Source of the DNA: Haloarcula halobia
GTDB taxonomy: Archaea; Halobacteriota; Halobacteria; Halobacteriales; Haloarculaceae
Assembly (NCBI RefSeq): GCF_029338255.1
Contig: NZ_CP119787.1
Location: 1,922,001 to 1,986,000 of the forward strand
DNA length: 64,000 bases
Reading direction: 5' to 3'
In this document: piece by piece, positions 52,682 to 61,202 of the stretch
How the letters are laid out: each line of letters begins with the position of its first letter
Numbering within the stretch: position 1 is the first letter of the stretch
Translations under genes and position numbers: made by a program
Notes under the pieces: model-generated
Told to the model about the DNA's origin: nothing
The model's database searches: none
What the model saw: the letters and a program-made list of their open reading frames with translations, nothing else

Positions 52682-55073
52682 GACGACGATTCGAGACAGC
52701 ATCGACAAGGCAGCGACCATCGTCGGGTCGGTCTGGCCGATCCACTCGTTCGTGACGGCCAACCCTCTCTCGGGGTTCGAGGACCTCCCGTTCGACCAGG
52801 CCGTGACCCAGGCAGCCGACCTGCTCGGGGGTCGCGGCTACCCGCGCCCAGAGACCTACCGCGCCGCCCTCGAAGACGGGCAGATAGACCCCGGGATACT
52901 CGAGGCAGAGCTCGCGGAGCGCGGCTTCGAGGCCGACCCCGAGACGCTGCTCGGCCGCATGGACACCGACGTCGAGCACGACGCCCCGGACACCGCCACC
53001 GAGCGCGTCGACCACGTCCTGACGAAGTGGCTGGCGGCCTTCCTCGACGAGGGGCGCGCCGAGTGGGAAATGCCGAACGGCGAAGCCGGGTTCTACGTCG
53101 CTTTCCGGACGGTGGCCGAGCACGACGGCGACATCCCCGACGAGGGGATCGTCGGGAACCTGCCCGACACGCCGCTGGCGGCCCTCGAGACGCTGCTGGA
53201 ACCGTACCCGGAGAGCCAGTGGGTCCCGATCTTCGAGGAGCAACTGGCCGCGCTTCCGGGCTGGACCGGGTTCGTCAAACAGCGTGCCGAGGACGGCGAG
53301 GACTGGCAGTCTGCCTCCCCGATCACGCTCGCGGGCTACCTCGCTGCCCGCCTCTCGTTGTACGACGCGTTCGACGTCGATGTCGAGCCCTCGACCGGCC
53401 CCGATAGCGCCGACGCCTACGCCGTCGACGAACTCGCCGACGCGTTCCTGACCGCCTGGGAGGCGAGTTACCGCAACGACGTCGTCGAACACGTCGCCGA
53501 CGGGAGCGAGTCCCTCGCCGAGCGTGGGTCGTCGGGGCGCCCCGACGCGCAACTGGTCTTTTGCATCGACACCCGGTCTGAGGTCATCCGCCGTCACGTC
53601 GAGGCCGCAGGCGACTACGAGACCCACGGCTACGCCGGGTTCTTCGGTATCCCGATGGAGTACCAGGGCTACGACGCCGACGTGGCCGTCGACGCCTGCC
53701 CACCAATCCTCGAGCCACAGCACCGCATCTCCGAGGTACCGACCGACGACGACAGACGGGCGAGTCACGCGAAGTGGACCAGCCTCCGCGAGGCCGCGCG
53801 TTCGATCATCAAGGCGCTGAAGACGAACCCCGCGACGGCCTTCGGCTTCGTCGAGCACGCCGGGAGCGGGTACGGGTTGGCACTCGCCGCCCGGACGCTC
53901 GTCCCCGGCCGCGTCGCCGATCTGTTCGACGCTGCCGACGCGGTCCCCGACGAACACGCGTTCTGCGACCAGACCGTCCACCACCAGCACACCTACGCCG
54001 GCGACCTCCCGGTGGGACTGACCCACGAGGAGCAAGTCGAGTACGCCGCGACCGCCTTCGAGTTGATGGGCTGGGAGGCGTTCGGTCGCCTGGTCGTCGT
54101 CACCGGCCACGCCAGCGAGACGGCGAACAACCCCTACGACGCGAGCCTCGACTGCGGGGCCTGTGCCGGTAACCCCGGCGGCCCGAACGCGCGCGTGCTC
54201 GCGTCAATCTGCAACGACCCGGACGTCCAGGCGTCGCTGCGCGAACGCGGCATCGACGTGCCGGAAGACACCGTCTTCCTCGCCGGCGAACACAACACGA
54301 CGACCGACGAGGTCGACCTGTTCGACGGCCACGTCCCCGAGAGCCACGCCGACGAGCTCGAACAGTTGCGCGCGGACCTCGCGACCGCCCGCGCGAACGC
54401 GACAGCCGAGCGCGCTGCGTCGATGGGCGCGGACGCCACGACGGGCCTCAGCGAGACGGAACGCCGCGCTGCCGACTGGGCCGAGTCCCGCCCCGAGTGG
54501 GGGCTGGCCGGCAACGCCGGGTTCGTCGTGGGCCCACGCGAGCTGACACGCGACCTGGACCTGGACGGCCGTTCGTTCCTCCACTCCTACGACTGGTCGA
54601 CAGACCCCGAGGGCGACGCGCTCGAAGCGATACTCACGGGCCCGATGGTCGTCACGCAGTGGATCAACGCCCAGTACTACTTCTCGACGGTCGACAACGC
54701 CGTCTACGGCAGCGGGTCGAAGGTGACCCACAACCCCGTCGGGAACGTCGGGGTCTACCAGGGCAACGGCGGCGACCTGATGACCGGCCTCCCGTTCGAG
54801 TCCCTGATGGCCGCGGACGGCGACCCGTATCACCAGCCGCTCCGCCTCTCGACGGTCGTCCACGCCCCGGTCGAGCGCACCACCGAGGTCCTGGCCGACC
54901 ACGACGGACTGACCGAACTGCTGGACAACGACTGGCTCTCGCTGACGGTCGTCGACCCCACCCGGGACCACCGCGCGTTCCACTACGAGGCGGACCTGGA
55001 GTGGACCCCGGTGGCCGGAGAGTCGGAGGTCCCGTCGGCGGAAGCGAGCGCGCCGACGGTCGCGGACGACTGA
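52671..55073 (+). CDS. dabA: DabA inorganic carbon transporter subunit (DUF2309)
   Basis: 800 residues. DabA is a soluble beta-carbonic-anhydrase-like subunit that hydrates CO2 to bicarbonate unidirectionally when coupled to DabB. Zinc-ligand pattern: Cys298 and Asp300 in VFCIDTRSEVIRRH, His480 in VVVTGHASETANNPY, and Cys495 in DCGACAGNPGG, matching the known Cys-Asp-His-Cys set. Early block VWPIHSFVTANPLSGFE is a family hallmark. Full length. No membrane segments, as expected. Translation overlaps dabB by 11 bases. Possible partner of PEP carboxylase (5364-8060), which uses bicarbonate, by inference. Confidence 0.92.
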   Translation: MTTETTIRDSIDKAATIVGSVWPIHSFVTANPLSGFEDLPFDQAVTQAADLLGGRGYPRPETYRAALEDGQIDPGILEAELAERGFEADPETLLGRMDTDVEHDAPDTATERVDHVLTKWLAAFLDEGRAEWEMPNGEAGFYVAFRTVAEHDGDIPDEGIVGNLPDTPLAALETLLEPYPESQWVPIFEEQLAALPGWTGFVKQRAEDGEDWQSASPITLAGYLAARLSLYDAFDVDVEPSTGPDSADAYAVDELADAFLTAWEASYRNDVVEHVADGSESLAERGSSGRPDAQLVFCIDTRSEVIRRHVEAAGDYETHGYAGFFGIPMEYQGYDADVAVDACPPILEPQHRISEVPTDDDRRASHAKWTSLREAARSIIKALKTNPATAFGFVEHAGSGYGLALAARTLVPGRVADLFDAADAVPDEHAFCDQTVHHQHTYAGDLPVGLTHEEQVEYAATAFELMGWEAFGRLVVVTGHASETANNPYDASLDCGACAGNPGGPNARVLASICNDPDVQASLRERGIDVPEDTVFLAGEHNTTTDEVDLFDGHVPESHADELEQLRADLATARANATAERAASMGADATTGLSETERRAADWAESRPEWGLAGNAGFVVGPRELTRDLDLDGRSFLHSYDWSTDPEGDALEAILTGPMVVTQWINAQYYFSTVDNAVYGSGSKVTHNPVGNVGVYQGNGGDLMTGLPFESLMAADGDPYHQPLRLSTVVHAPVERTTEVLADHDGLTELLDNDWLSLTVVDPTRDHRAFHYEADLEWTPVAGESEVPSAEASAPTVADD

Positions 55074-55197
55074 ACCCAGGCTTCGAGTCCTCTACTGCCG
55101 GCGGTACCGGCCAGCACCCTCCGCCCGCCGGAACGGCCCCGCTGGCGCGTGGCCGCCTTCTGGCCCACTCCGACCGGACCGTGCCTCCGTCTCCCGC

Positions 55198-55213
55198 TTT
55201 AGGCGGTCCTAAA
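55198..55213. promoter_or_regulatory. Iron-regulator (DtxR/Idr-like) box 1
   Basis: TTTAGGCGGTCCTAAA, perfect 6-base arms with a four-base centre, 39 bases before the ATG of the substrate-binding protein gene. Resembles the TTAGG...CCTAA palindrome recognised by DtxR-family regulators (SirR/Idr in haloarchaea). Binding is inferred from known families. Confidence 0.65.
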
Positions 55214-55234
55214 TATCGAAAGAGGTTTTATGTT

Positions 55235-55248
55235 TTAGGTAGGCCTAC
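55235..55248. promoter_or_regulatory. Iron-regulator-like box 2
   Basis: TTAGGTAGGCCTAC contains a perfect 10-base palindrome GTAGGCCTAC and a TTAGG half-site. It lies three bases before the ATG at 55252, so it would overlap the transcription start and likely blocks initiation when occupied. Confidence 0.55.
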
Positions 55249-55251
55249 GAT

Positions 55252-55884
55252 ATGCACGACGACCCAGACGGTTCCGACCGCGCGACGCGACGAGCGTATC
55301 TCCAGTACGGTGGCGCCCTCCTCGCCAGCGGGCTCCTGGCCGGCTGTTCCGGCGGGAACGACGGCGACGGCGGCGGTTCCACCGCCTCCGAGACGCCGAC
55401 GGCCACGGCGACGCCGGAACCTACGGAGTCCGCGGACGCGGAGGCGACGGCGTCCGGGGGCGATTCCTACGCCGTCGAGATGGCGCCCGCCGGCCGCGTC
55501 GAGTTCGACGCGCCGCCCGAGACGGTCACGCACTACTTCCTCGACTACGCCGACATGGCGGTCGCACTCGGCCACGGCGACACGATTCTCTCGATGGGGC
55601 TGCCCTCCAGATTCCACACCAGCCACTACGACGAACTCGAGGGCGTGAGCGTCGACGTCGACTCTATCACGGCCCTGAACGGCGACAGCGGCATCGACGA
55701 GGAGATATTCTACGAACTGGACGCCGACCTCCACCTCATCGACCCGCAGTGGCTCGTCAACAACTCCTTCTTCGGGCTCGAGGCGTCCGACGTCGACGAG
55801 ATAGCCGAGAACGTCGCGCCCTTCCTCGGGAACACCAGAACGTCCTCCTGCTGGGCGAGAAGACGGCGAGCTCGCTCGGCATGA
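55252..55884 (+). pseudogene. Iron-siderophore substrate-binding lipoprotein, deletion-truncated
   Basis: Tat-type lipoprotein signal: RRAYLQYGGALLASGLLAGC with lipobox Cys, then a Thr/Pro-rich linker and the N-terminal lobe of a BtuF/FhuD-type binding protein (PAGRVEFDAPPETVTHYFLDYADMAVAL...YELDADLHLIDP). Normal length is about 380-400 residues. At about 55836 the sequence jumps into the permease gene; the frame continues only 15 meaningless codons (RTSSCWARRRR) to a stop. The C-terminal lobe is lost, so it cannot bind ligand properly. Confidence 0.82.
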
Positions 55885-56198
55885 ACGTCGAGCGGGTCCG
55901 CTTTGCCCTCTCGGGAATCGCCGTCCTCGCCGCGGCGGCCAGCATCGCCGTCGCCGGCGTCGTCGGTTTCGTCGGCCTCATCGTCCCCCACGTGGTCCGC
56001 AACCTCGTCGGCAGCGAGTACAAGAAACTCGTCGTGGGGTGTCTCTTCGCCGGGCCGGCGTTGCTGGTCGCCGCCGACGTCGGCGCCCGTCTCGCGCTGA
56101 GTCCGATACAGATACCGGTCGGCATCGTCACGGGACTCGTCGGCGGGCCGTACTTCCTCTACCTGATGCGGAAACAGGACGCGATGGGTGATATCTGA
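55839..56198 (+). pseudogene. FecCD-type permease, C-terminal fragment
   Basis: The frame NVLLLGEKTASSLGMNVERVRFALSGIAVLAAAASIAVAGVVGFVGLIVPHVVRNLVGSEYKKL... is the last third of a FecCD/BtuC iron-siderophore permease. The GFVGLIVPHVVRNLVG motif is diagnostic. About 250 N-terminal residues are missing. The fragment begins at the deletion junction and lacks its own start; it ends by overlapping the ATG of the ATPase gene. Roughly 1.3 kb may have been lost across the two genes. Confidence 0.8.
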
Positions 56199-57100
56199 TG
56201 GTCGACGAGAGCGTCTTCGACGAGGAACGACCGAAGCGCGTCCGAAACAACGGCGCGGGTGACTCGCAGACCGCGGCCGGTACCACCGGGGCAACCGGAG
56301 CGTCGGCCGCGAGCGAACTCGTCGGCGAGGACCTCGCCATCGGCTATCCGACCACGGACGACCCGGTCGTCGAGTGCGAGAGCGTCGTCATCCCCGCCGG
56401 CGAGGTGACGGCCCTCGTCGGCCCAAACGGGAGCGGCAAGAGCACGCTCCTGAAGGCGATGGCCGACCAGGTCGCGCCCGAACGGGGGCAGATACTCCTC
56501 GACGGCGAGGCTGTCCAGTCGCTGGACTCGAAGGCCCTCGCGACCCGCCTGGGCCTGCTCTCCCAGGAGAACGAGTCACCGGGCTCGATAACGGTCGAGG
56601 ACCTGGTCTACCACGGGCGGTACCCCCACCGCGGGTTCTTCGAGTCCGTCACGGCGGACGACGAGTCGGCCGTCGACCGGGCCATCGACCTCGCGGGCGT
56701 CGACCACCTCCGGGACGCCGAACTCGGGACCCTGAGCGGCGGACAGAAACAACTCGCCTGGATCGCGATGGTACTGGCCCAGGAGACGGACGTGCTGTTG
56801 CTGGACGAACCGACGACCTACCTCGACTTGCACCACCAGCTCCGCGTCATGGAGGTGGTGCAGACGCTCAACCGCGAGGAGGGAGCGACTGTCGGCATCG
56901 TCCTGCACGACATCGGCCAGGCCGCCCGGTTCGTGGACAACCTCATCGCGATGAAAGACGGCGAACCGTACGACTGGGGCCCGCCGAACGAGGTGGTGAC
57001 CGAGTCGCTGCTGGCCGACGTGTTCCAGGTCGAGGCCGACGTCGACAGCGAGAGTTCCACCGGCCCACACATCGCCCCTCACCGGGCGATAGAGGAGTGA
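56198..57100 (+). CDS. Iron-siderophore ABC transporter ATP-binding protein
   Basis: 300 residues of the FecE/BtuD type. Walker A GPNGSGKST, Q-loop SQENESPGS, signature LSGGQKQLAWIAM, Walker B DVLLLDEPTTYLD, and H-loop VLHDIGQA. N-terminal 40 residues are a disordered extension. Intact, but its membrane partner is reduced to a fragment, so the transporter is presumably dead unless it pairs with another permease. Confidence 0.9.
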   Translation: MVDESVFDEERPKRVRNNGAGDSQTAAGTTGATGASAASELVGEDLAIGYPTTDDPVVECESVVIPAGEVTALVGPNGSGKSTLLKAMADQVAPERGQILLDGEAVQSLDSKALATRLGLLSQENESPGSITVEDLVYHGRYPHRGFFESVTADDESAVDRAIDLAGVDHLRDAELGTLSGGQKQLAWIAMVLAQETDVLLLDEPTTYLDLHHQLRVMEVVQTLNREEGATVGIVLHDIGQAARFVDNLIAMKDGEPYDWGPPNEVVTESLLADVFQVEADVDSESSTGPHIAPHRAIEE

Positions 57101-57498
57101 GCGCGACGCGGACCCGACGGACGCGCGCTGGTGGAGTTCTGTCATCGGGTCGCTGCGGGCGTGTTCGAGTCGCTGTATCAGTTCGGTTACCGCGACGTCG
57201 AGACGGCGGTGATGGGCGTCTACCTCGACCTCGCGGAGAGCGTCGGGGACCCGGACGAACTGTGCCTGTGCCTCCTCGAGAGCAGGGCCGCGAGCTGGAC
57301 CGCAGACTCGCCCCCGCCGCGGCCACCGGCGTCCTCGTGGGGGTCGCCACACGACTCCCGTCAGCCGATTCCAGTCTCGATCCGGTCTTTCGACGCTGGA
57401 GACGCTCGACCGGGGTGGTCTGCTCTCGGGGTACACCTGCCGCACGGAGGCGGCCGACCCCGACGACGCGTCGCAATCGACGGTCCCCTCGGCGCTGC
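57101..57498 (+). pseudogene. Decayed coding remnant
   Basis: A plus-strand stretch with strong codon bias in three successive frames: 57131-57300 (FGYRDVETAVMGVYLDLAES), then about 57300-57370 (LAPAAATGVLVGVATRLPSA), then about 57380-57500 (LETLDRGGLLSGYTCRTEAAD). This points to a gene with at least two frameshifts. No family recognised. It follows the ABC ATPase directly. Confidence 0.4.
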
Positions 57499-57831
57499 TT
57501 ATTCGCGCTGGAGGTTCGGTCCCGGCTTCCAGGTGTTGCCCTCGAGGACGACCAGGTCGTAGCGTTCGAGCACCTGGAGGGTATCGACGACGGCCTGTGC
57601 GTCGAAGTTCACGGACATCGTGTCGGGCAATCGGTCCGCGATGGCGCTTCGCGTGCCCCCGTCCATCTGGACGACCGTCTCGAGCAGCGTCTCCAGGTCG
57701 GCCATGAGCGGTTCGAGCCCCGGGCTTCCGTCGGTCGGCGACTGGAGTCTGTCCATGACGTCGTCGTAGTTACCGGTGATTTCGAGTGATACGGCCACAG
57801 TATCGTTTTCCGGTTCGGAATCGTCGGACAT
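57499..57831 (-). CDS. Hypothetical protein
   Basis: 110 residues from ATG 57831 (an earlier in-frame start adds five residues). Acidic: DTVAVSLEITGNYDDVMDRL and SIADRL-like helix IADRLPDTMSVNFDAQAVVDTLQVLERYDLVVLEGNTWKPG. The C-terminus has the pattern of a winged helix wing (DLVVLEGNTWKPG). No family recognised. Strong coding bias. Confidence 0.65.
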   Translation of the reverse strand: MSDDSEPENDTVAVSLEITGNYDDVMDRLQSPTDGSPGLEPLMADLETLLETVVQMDGGTRSAIADRLPDTMSVNFDAQAVVDTLQVLERYDLVVLEGNTWKPGPNLQRE

Positions 57832-57992
57832 ATCGATGAGATTCACAGAGAAATCCTAAAAGTGTTTCCATCGATGGTTGTTCTGCGACCGTATCGATTC
57901 CAGATACGGGCACCACCTGGCTGCCCTCGGGGTCCGATACACCGGTCACGGACGCGTGGTTCCGCCAGACTCCCTCACGGCGTGAGGTCGGG

Positions 57993-58613
57993 TCATGAGT
58001 CGCGTTCGCAGTCACAGCCGCGCTGTTCGAACAGTTCCGTGACCGAGTACTGCGAGCCACACTCCTGGCAGAGCACCTGGGCGTCGAGGAACACCTCGAA
58101 CTCCCCGAGGTCGAACCGGCCCGAGTTGCGCAGCTTCTCGATGCGCTCCTCCGTGACCGACATCGTCCTGGTCATCAGTCGCTGAATGCTCTCCAGGTCC
58201 TTCTGTATCTTCTCGTCGTCTGACGGTCCCTCGTAGGCCGCGCCCCGCCACTCCTTGAGATACGAGCGTATCGCCTGATACGTGACGAAGTCGCTCAACA
58301 GCTCGTCGACGTCGACACCGTTTCGCTCCAGTCGACTGCGCGTGTCGGTCTGCACACCGGTACTCACCTCCTCGTCTGTGAGGTTCCGGTAGGTCATGTC
58401 CACGTTCGTCTCGAGCGCGCTCATGCCGGCGTCGAGGAGCCGCTGTTCCAGGAGGCGCTTGTTGAACAGCGTCGCGAGGTCGCGAAGACTCATCCGCTCT
58501 TCGCCCGTGCCGGTCCAGCGTGCTTCCAGTTCCGCGCCGAGTCCGTCGAGGTCGTAGCCGTCGATGAGCCGAGCTACTTTGCTCGACGGACGGTCTTCAG
58601 TCGCGTCAGCCAT
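57993..58613 (-). CDS. rdfA: Rod-determining factor RdfA
   Basis: 206 residues. SSKVARLIDGYDLDGLGAELEARWTG...MSLRDLATLFNKRLLEQRLLDAGM...YRNLTDEEVS is the RdfA pattern; the C-terminus has a zinc-type CQECGSQYS...CDCE region. RdfA was described in Haloferax as needed for rod shape; its mechanism is unknown. It is 45 bases downstream of an SMC-like ATPase gene on the same strand, an arrangement that recurs in haloarchaea, so the two likely act together. Confidence 0.88.
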   Translation of the reverse strand: MADATEDRPSSKVARLIDGYDLDGLGAELEARWTGTGEERMSLRDLATLFNKRLLEQRLLDAGMSALETNVDMTYRNLTDEEVSTGVQTDTRSRLERNGVDVDELLSDFVTYQAIRSYLKEWRGAAYEGPSDDEKIQKDLESIQRLMTRTMSVTEERIEKLRNSGRFDLGEFEVFLDAQVLCQECGSQYSVTELFEQRGCDCERDS

Positions 58614-58658
58614 CTAGTGTTCGAACCGTGGGGCGAGACCAGTAAAAGCGTGTCGCCC

Positions 58659-60611
58659 TCAGATGTCTGTGATTCTGTGGTAGTCGTCGTCGAGCGCCTG
58701 GGCGTCCTCGGGGAGGAGCGCCACGACGAGGTACTCGGCGTAATCGCTGAAGTAATCGACCAGCGCCGCGATGCGGTCTGCGTCGATTGCTTCGAGGGAG
58801 TCGAGCAGCATGAACGGGACCACCTCGTGGAGGTCGTGGACGAGATAGCCCGCCAGCGCGAAGATGAGTCCCGTCACCTTCCGCTCGCTCTCGCTGAGGT
58901 GATCGATGGTGTCCTCGTATGCCGCGCCGTTCTCGGTGGTCCGGACGATGTGCAGTTCGAACATCGCGCGGTCGACTGTGCGACGCCCCTCGCGGACGGA
59001 GCGCTCGACCCGCTCGATCCAGATGCGGTCCAGGTTGTCGTACTCGAGGGTCTCGAGCAGCGCGTCCATGTGCTGGTTGAACTCCTCGACGGCCTGGCTC
59101 TCGATCTGGTCGATCTTCGTCCGGAGGTCCGTGAGCTGGTCACCCAGCTCCTCGCGCTCGGCTCTGAGCTCGTCGGCGTCCTCGAGCATCCCCTCGATGG
59201 TTTCTATCTCCTCTGTCACGTCTTCGAGGTCTGACTCGAGGCGGTCGATCTCGAACTCGAGCTGGTTGGCCTCCGTGTGGAGAGAGAGGATCTCCTCGAA
59301 GTCCTCCGACTCGAGGTCCTCGACGTCGGACTCGAGGCTCTCGACCGTCTCTGTCAGCGACTGGCGCTGTTCCTTGAGCGACTCGACCTGTTCGGTCCGC
59401 CGGTCGATTTCTGCCGCGATGTCGTCGAGCTTCTCGTCTAAGTGCTCTCGCCGGCGCTGTTTGCGCTCGGCCTCCGACTGCTCGTCCTTGAGGTCTTCCA
59501 GTTCCGTCTTGAGGTCGTTCAGTTCGGCGACTTTCTCCTGGCGCAGCGACTGGAGCCGCTCGACGGTCGCCTCTATCTGTTCGCGGTCGACGGTCGACCC
59601 ACAGGTCCAGCAGACCAGGTCCTCCTCGTCGTCGGCGAGCAGCTTGTCCGTCACCTCGCCACTCGTCGACGTGTCCTCGAGTGTCTGCAGGACCTCGTAG
59701 TCGTCGTCCTCGAGGCGCTCCTCGTTGTACTGGATGAGACTCTGGAGGTCGGAGATCTCCGTGCTGAGCGACTGCCGCCGCTCCCTGAGTCGGACGATCT
59801 CGTCCTCGAGGTTCGCGTGTTCGCCCATCGGGGCCGACGGGAGGTCCTCGCGTTCGGCCTCGAGGTCGCTCCGTTCCGATCTCAGCGAGGCGATGCTCTC
59901 CTCCTGGGTCTCGATCTTCCGACGGATGGACTCGATCTCCGAGCGCGTCTCGCGGAGCTCGTCGAGCTTCGACTCGAGCTTCTGTTGCTCGCGACGACTC
60001 TCCTCGATGTTCTGGCTGTTCTCGTCGATCTCCGCCTCGAGTTCGGCGAGCTCGTCGCGCTTGGCCTCGATCTGTTCGCGCAGCTCGGTCCGGCGCTGTT
60101 CGAGCCGGGGGAGGTCCGTCTTCCGGTTCTCGATCGTGGCGAGCTCTTCGTTTATCTCCTCTTTCTCGGCTTCGAGACTGCGTATCTCCTCCTTGATAGC
60201 CGCCGTATCCACGGGGCGCATGATGATCTCCCGGAGGTCGTCCCCACGGGCGACGGACTGCCGTGGTTCGTTGGTCTCGAGCAGGAACGCGAAGAGATCC
60301 GCCACTTCGGGCTCCTCGAGGAACGGGTCGCCCGAGAACTTCACGGCGTCTCCCGTGTGAGTGAGCGTTCGCTCGTACGTTTCGCCGCCGAACTCGAGTC
60401 GGATGTGCCCCTCGTCGGCGTCGCCCTTGAGCGTTACCTCCCGACTGCCCATCGCACCCATGATGGACTGGAGGAAGGAGGTCCTGTTCGTCGCGTTCTT
60501 CCCCGTCAGGACGGTTACCCCGGGTGGGATGTCGACCTGTGCGCTATCGATTCCGCCGATGTTCTCGACGTCGAATCGGGCGACTTCGGAGACCTGACTC
60601 GATGAACTCAT
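58659..60611 (-). CDS. Archaea-specific SMC-related ATPase (Rad50/Sph-like)
   Basis: 650 residues from ATG 60611. N-terminal ATPase head with RFDVENIGGIDSAQVDIPPG; coiled coil about 160-330; a CxxC hook at Cys334/Cys337 (VCWTCGS) exactly mid-length, as in Rad50; coiled coil about 345-520; C-terminal head with signature-like HLSESERKVTGL and FMLLDSLEAIDADRI. Walker A reads GKNATNRTS in place of GxNGxGKS/T, and Walker B has DS rather than DE, so ATP hydrolysis is probably weak or absent. Upstream of rdfA. TATA-like AT stretch at about 60635-60645. Confidence 0.85.
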   Translation of the reverse strand: MSSSSQVSEVARFDVENIGGIDSAQVDIPPGVTVLTGKNATNRTSFLQSIMGAMGSREVTLKGDADEGHIRLEFGGETYERTLTHTGDAVKFSGDPFLEEPEVADLFAFLLETNEPRQSVARGDDLREIIMRPVDTAAIKEEIRSLEAEKEEINEELATIENRKTDLPRLEQRRTELREQIEAKRDELAELEAEIDENSQNIEESRREQQKLESKLDELRETRSEIESIRRKIETQEESIASLRSERSDLEAEREDLPSAPMGEHANLEDEIVRLRERRQSLSTEISDLQSLIQYNEERLEDDDYEVLQTLEDTSTSGEVTDKLLADDEEDLVCWTCGSTVDREQIEATVERLQSLRQEKVAELNDLKTELEDLKDEQSEAERKQRRREHLDEKLDDIAAEIDRRTEQVESLKEQRQSLTETVESLESDVEDLESEDFEEILSLHTEANQLEFEIDRLESDLEDVTEEIETIEGMLEDADELRAEREELGDQLTDLRTKIDQIESQAVEEFNQHMDALLETLEYDNLDRIWIERVERSVREGRRTVDRAMFELHIVRTTENGAAYEDTIDHLSESERKVTGLIFALAGYLVHDLHEVVPFMLLDSLEAIDADRIAALVDYFSDYAEYLVVALLPEDAQALDDDYHRITDI

Positions 60612-60733
60612 TGCTACCCGATTGGCACGTCCATTATAAAAATCAACTGGTCGAAGTGACACGTACGGCCCGTAGCGGCTGTAATAATGAATGTACAATT
60701 GTTACTCATCATCGCATGTCACGTTCCTCACTT

Positions 60734-60768
60734 TGACATCCACCCCCGAGGAGGGCGCGGGGGTGTCA
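60734..60768. repeat. G/C-rich hairpin
   Basis: TGACA...CACCCCC and GGGGGTG...TGTCA form a long imperfect stem with a TC bulge. Looks like a haloarchaeal IS200/605-group end or a transcript terminator; no associated gene. Confidence 0.35.
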
Positions 60769-60990
60769 TACCGCCCTGCCGGCGCTGCCACGCCGTAGCG
60801 ATGCCAGACCGGACTGGCGACGGCTTCCCGTTGCTGTGTGGCAGCGTCGCCACCGGCCCGATCAACCACCGCGGTGGGCCCGTGTCGTGGGATTCCTTTG
60901 GGGCCAAATCGCCGGAGTTCTGTTCAAACAAATCACATTTGGATGCGAATATCTCAATTTCACGTCGAGTGGGTCTAGGAGTATCCCTGA

Positions 60991-61012
60991 CTCTCTCTCT
61001 CTCTCTCTCTCT
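60991..61012. repeat. (CT)11 microsatellite
   Basis: Eleven CT units, unusual in haloarchaeal DNA. It lies 190 bases before the DUF7260-type start; slippage could change length between strains. Confidence 0.8.
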
Positions 61013-61202
61013 GTATCGCTCACCTGGACCTCCGGACCGGGGGCCACCGGGCCGAATCCAGACGCTGAGTGGCGCTCCGTGCCGATAGGACTACATCCGT
61101 CCGTGACGGGCAGGTCCGCGTTCTTATAAAGCCACGCGCGTGACCCGGCGGTATCGGTGGGTAAGTAAAACATTTATTGTTCTTAACACGGTACAGACAC
61201 CC

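Larger units (their letters stand above)
60612..61202. other. Gene-free interval with hairpin and microsatellite
   Basis: No gene seen in 591 bases. Contains a G/C hairpin (60734-60768), a (CT)11 run (60991-61012) and an AT-rich promoter for the next gene with TTTATT at 61173-61178, about 30 bases before its ATG. Confidence 0.4.

Noticed and set aside
53000-54983. Long minus-strand frames opposite dabA (52647-54110 and 54204-54983)
   Set aside because: They are antisense shadows of a gene with clear catalytic motifs.
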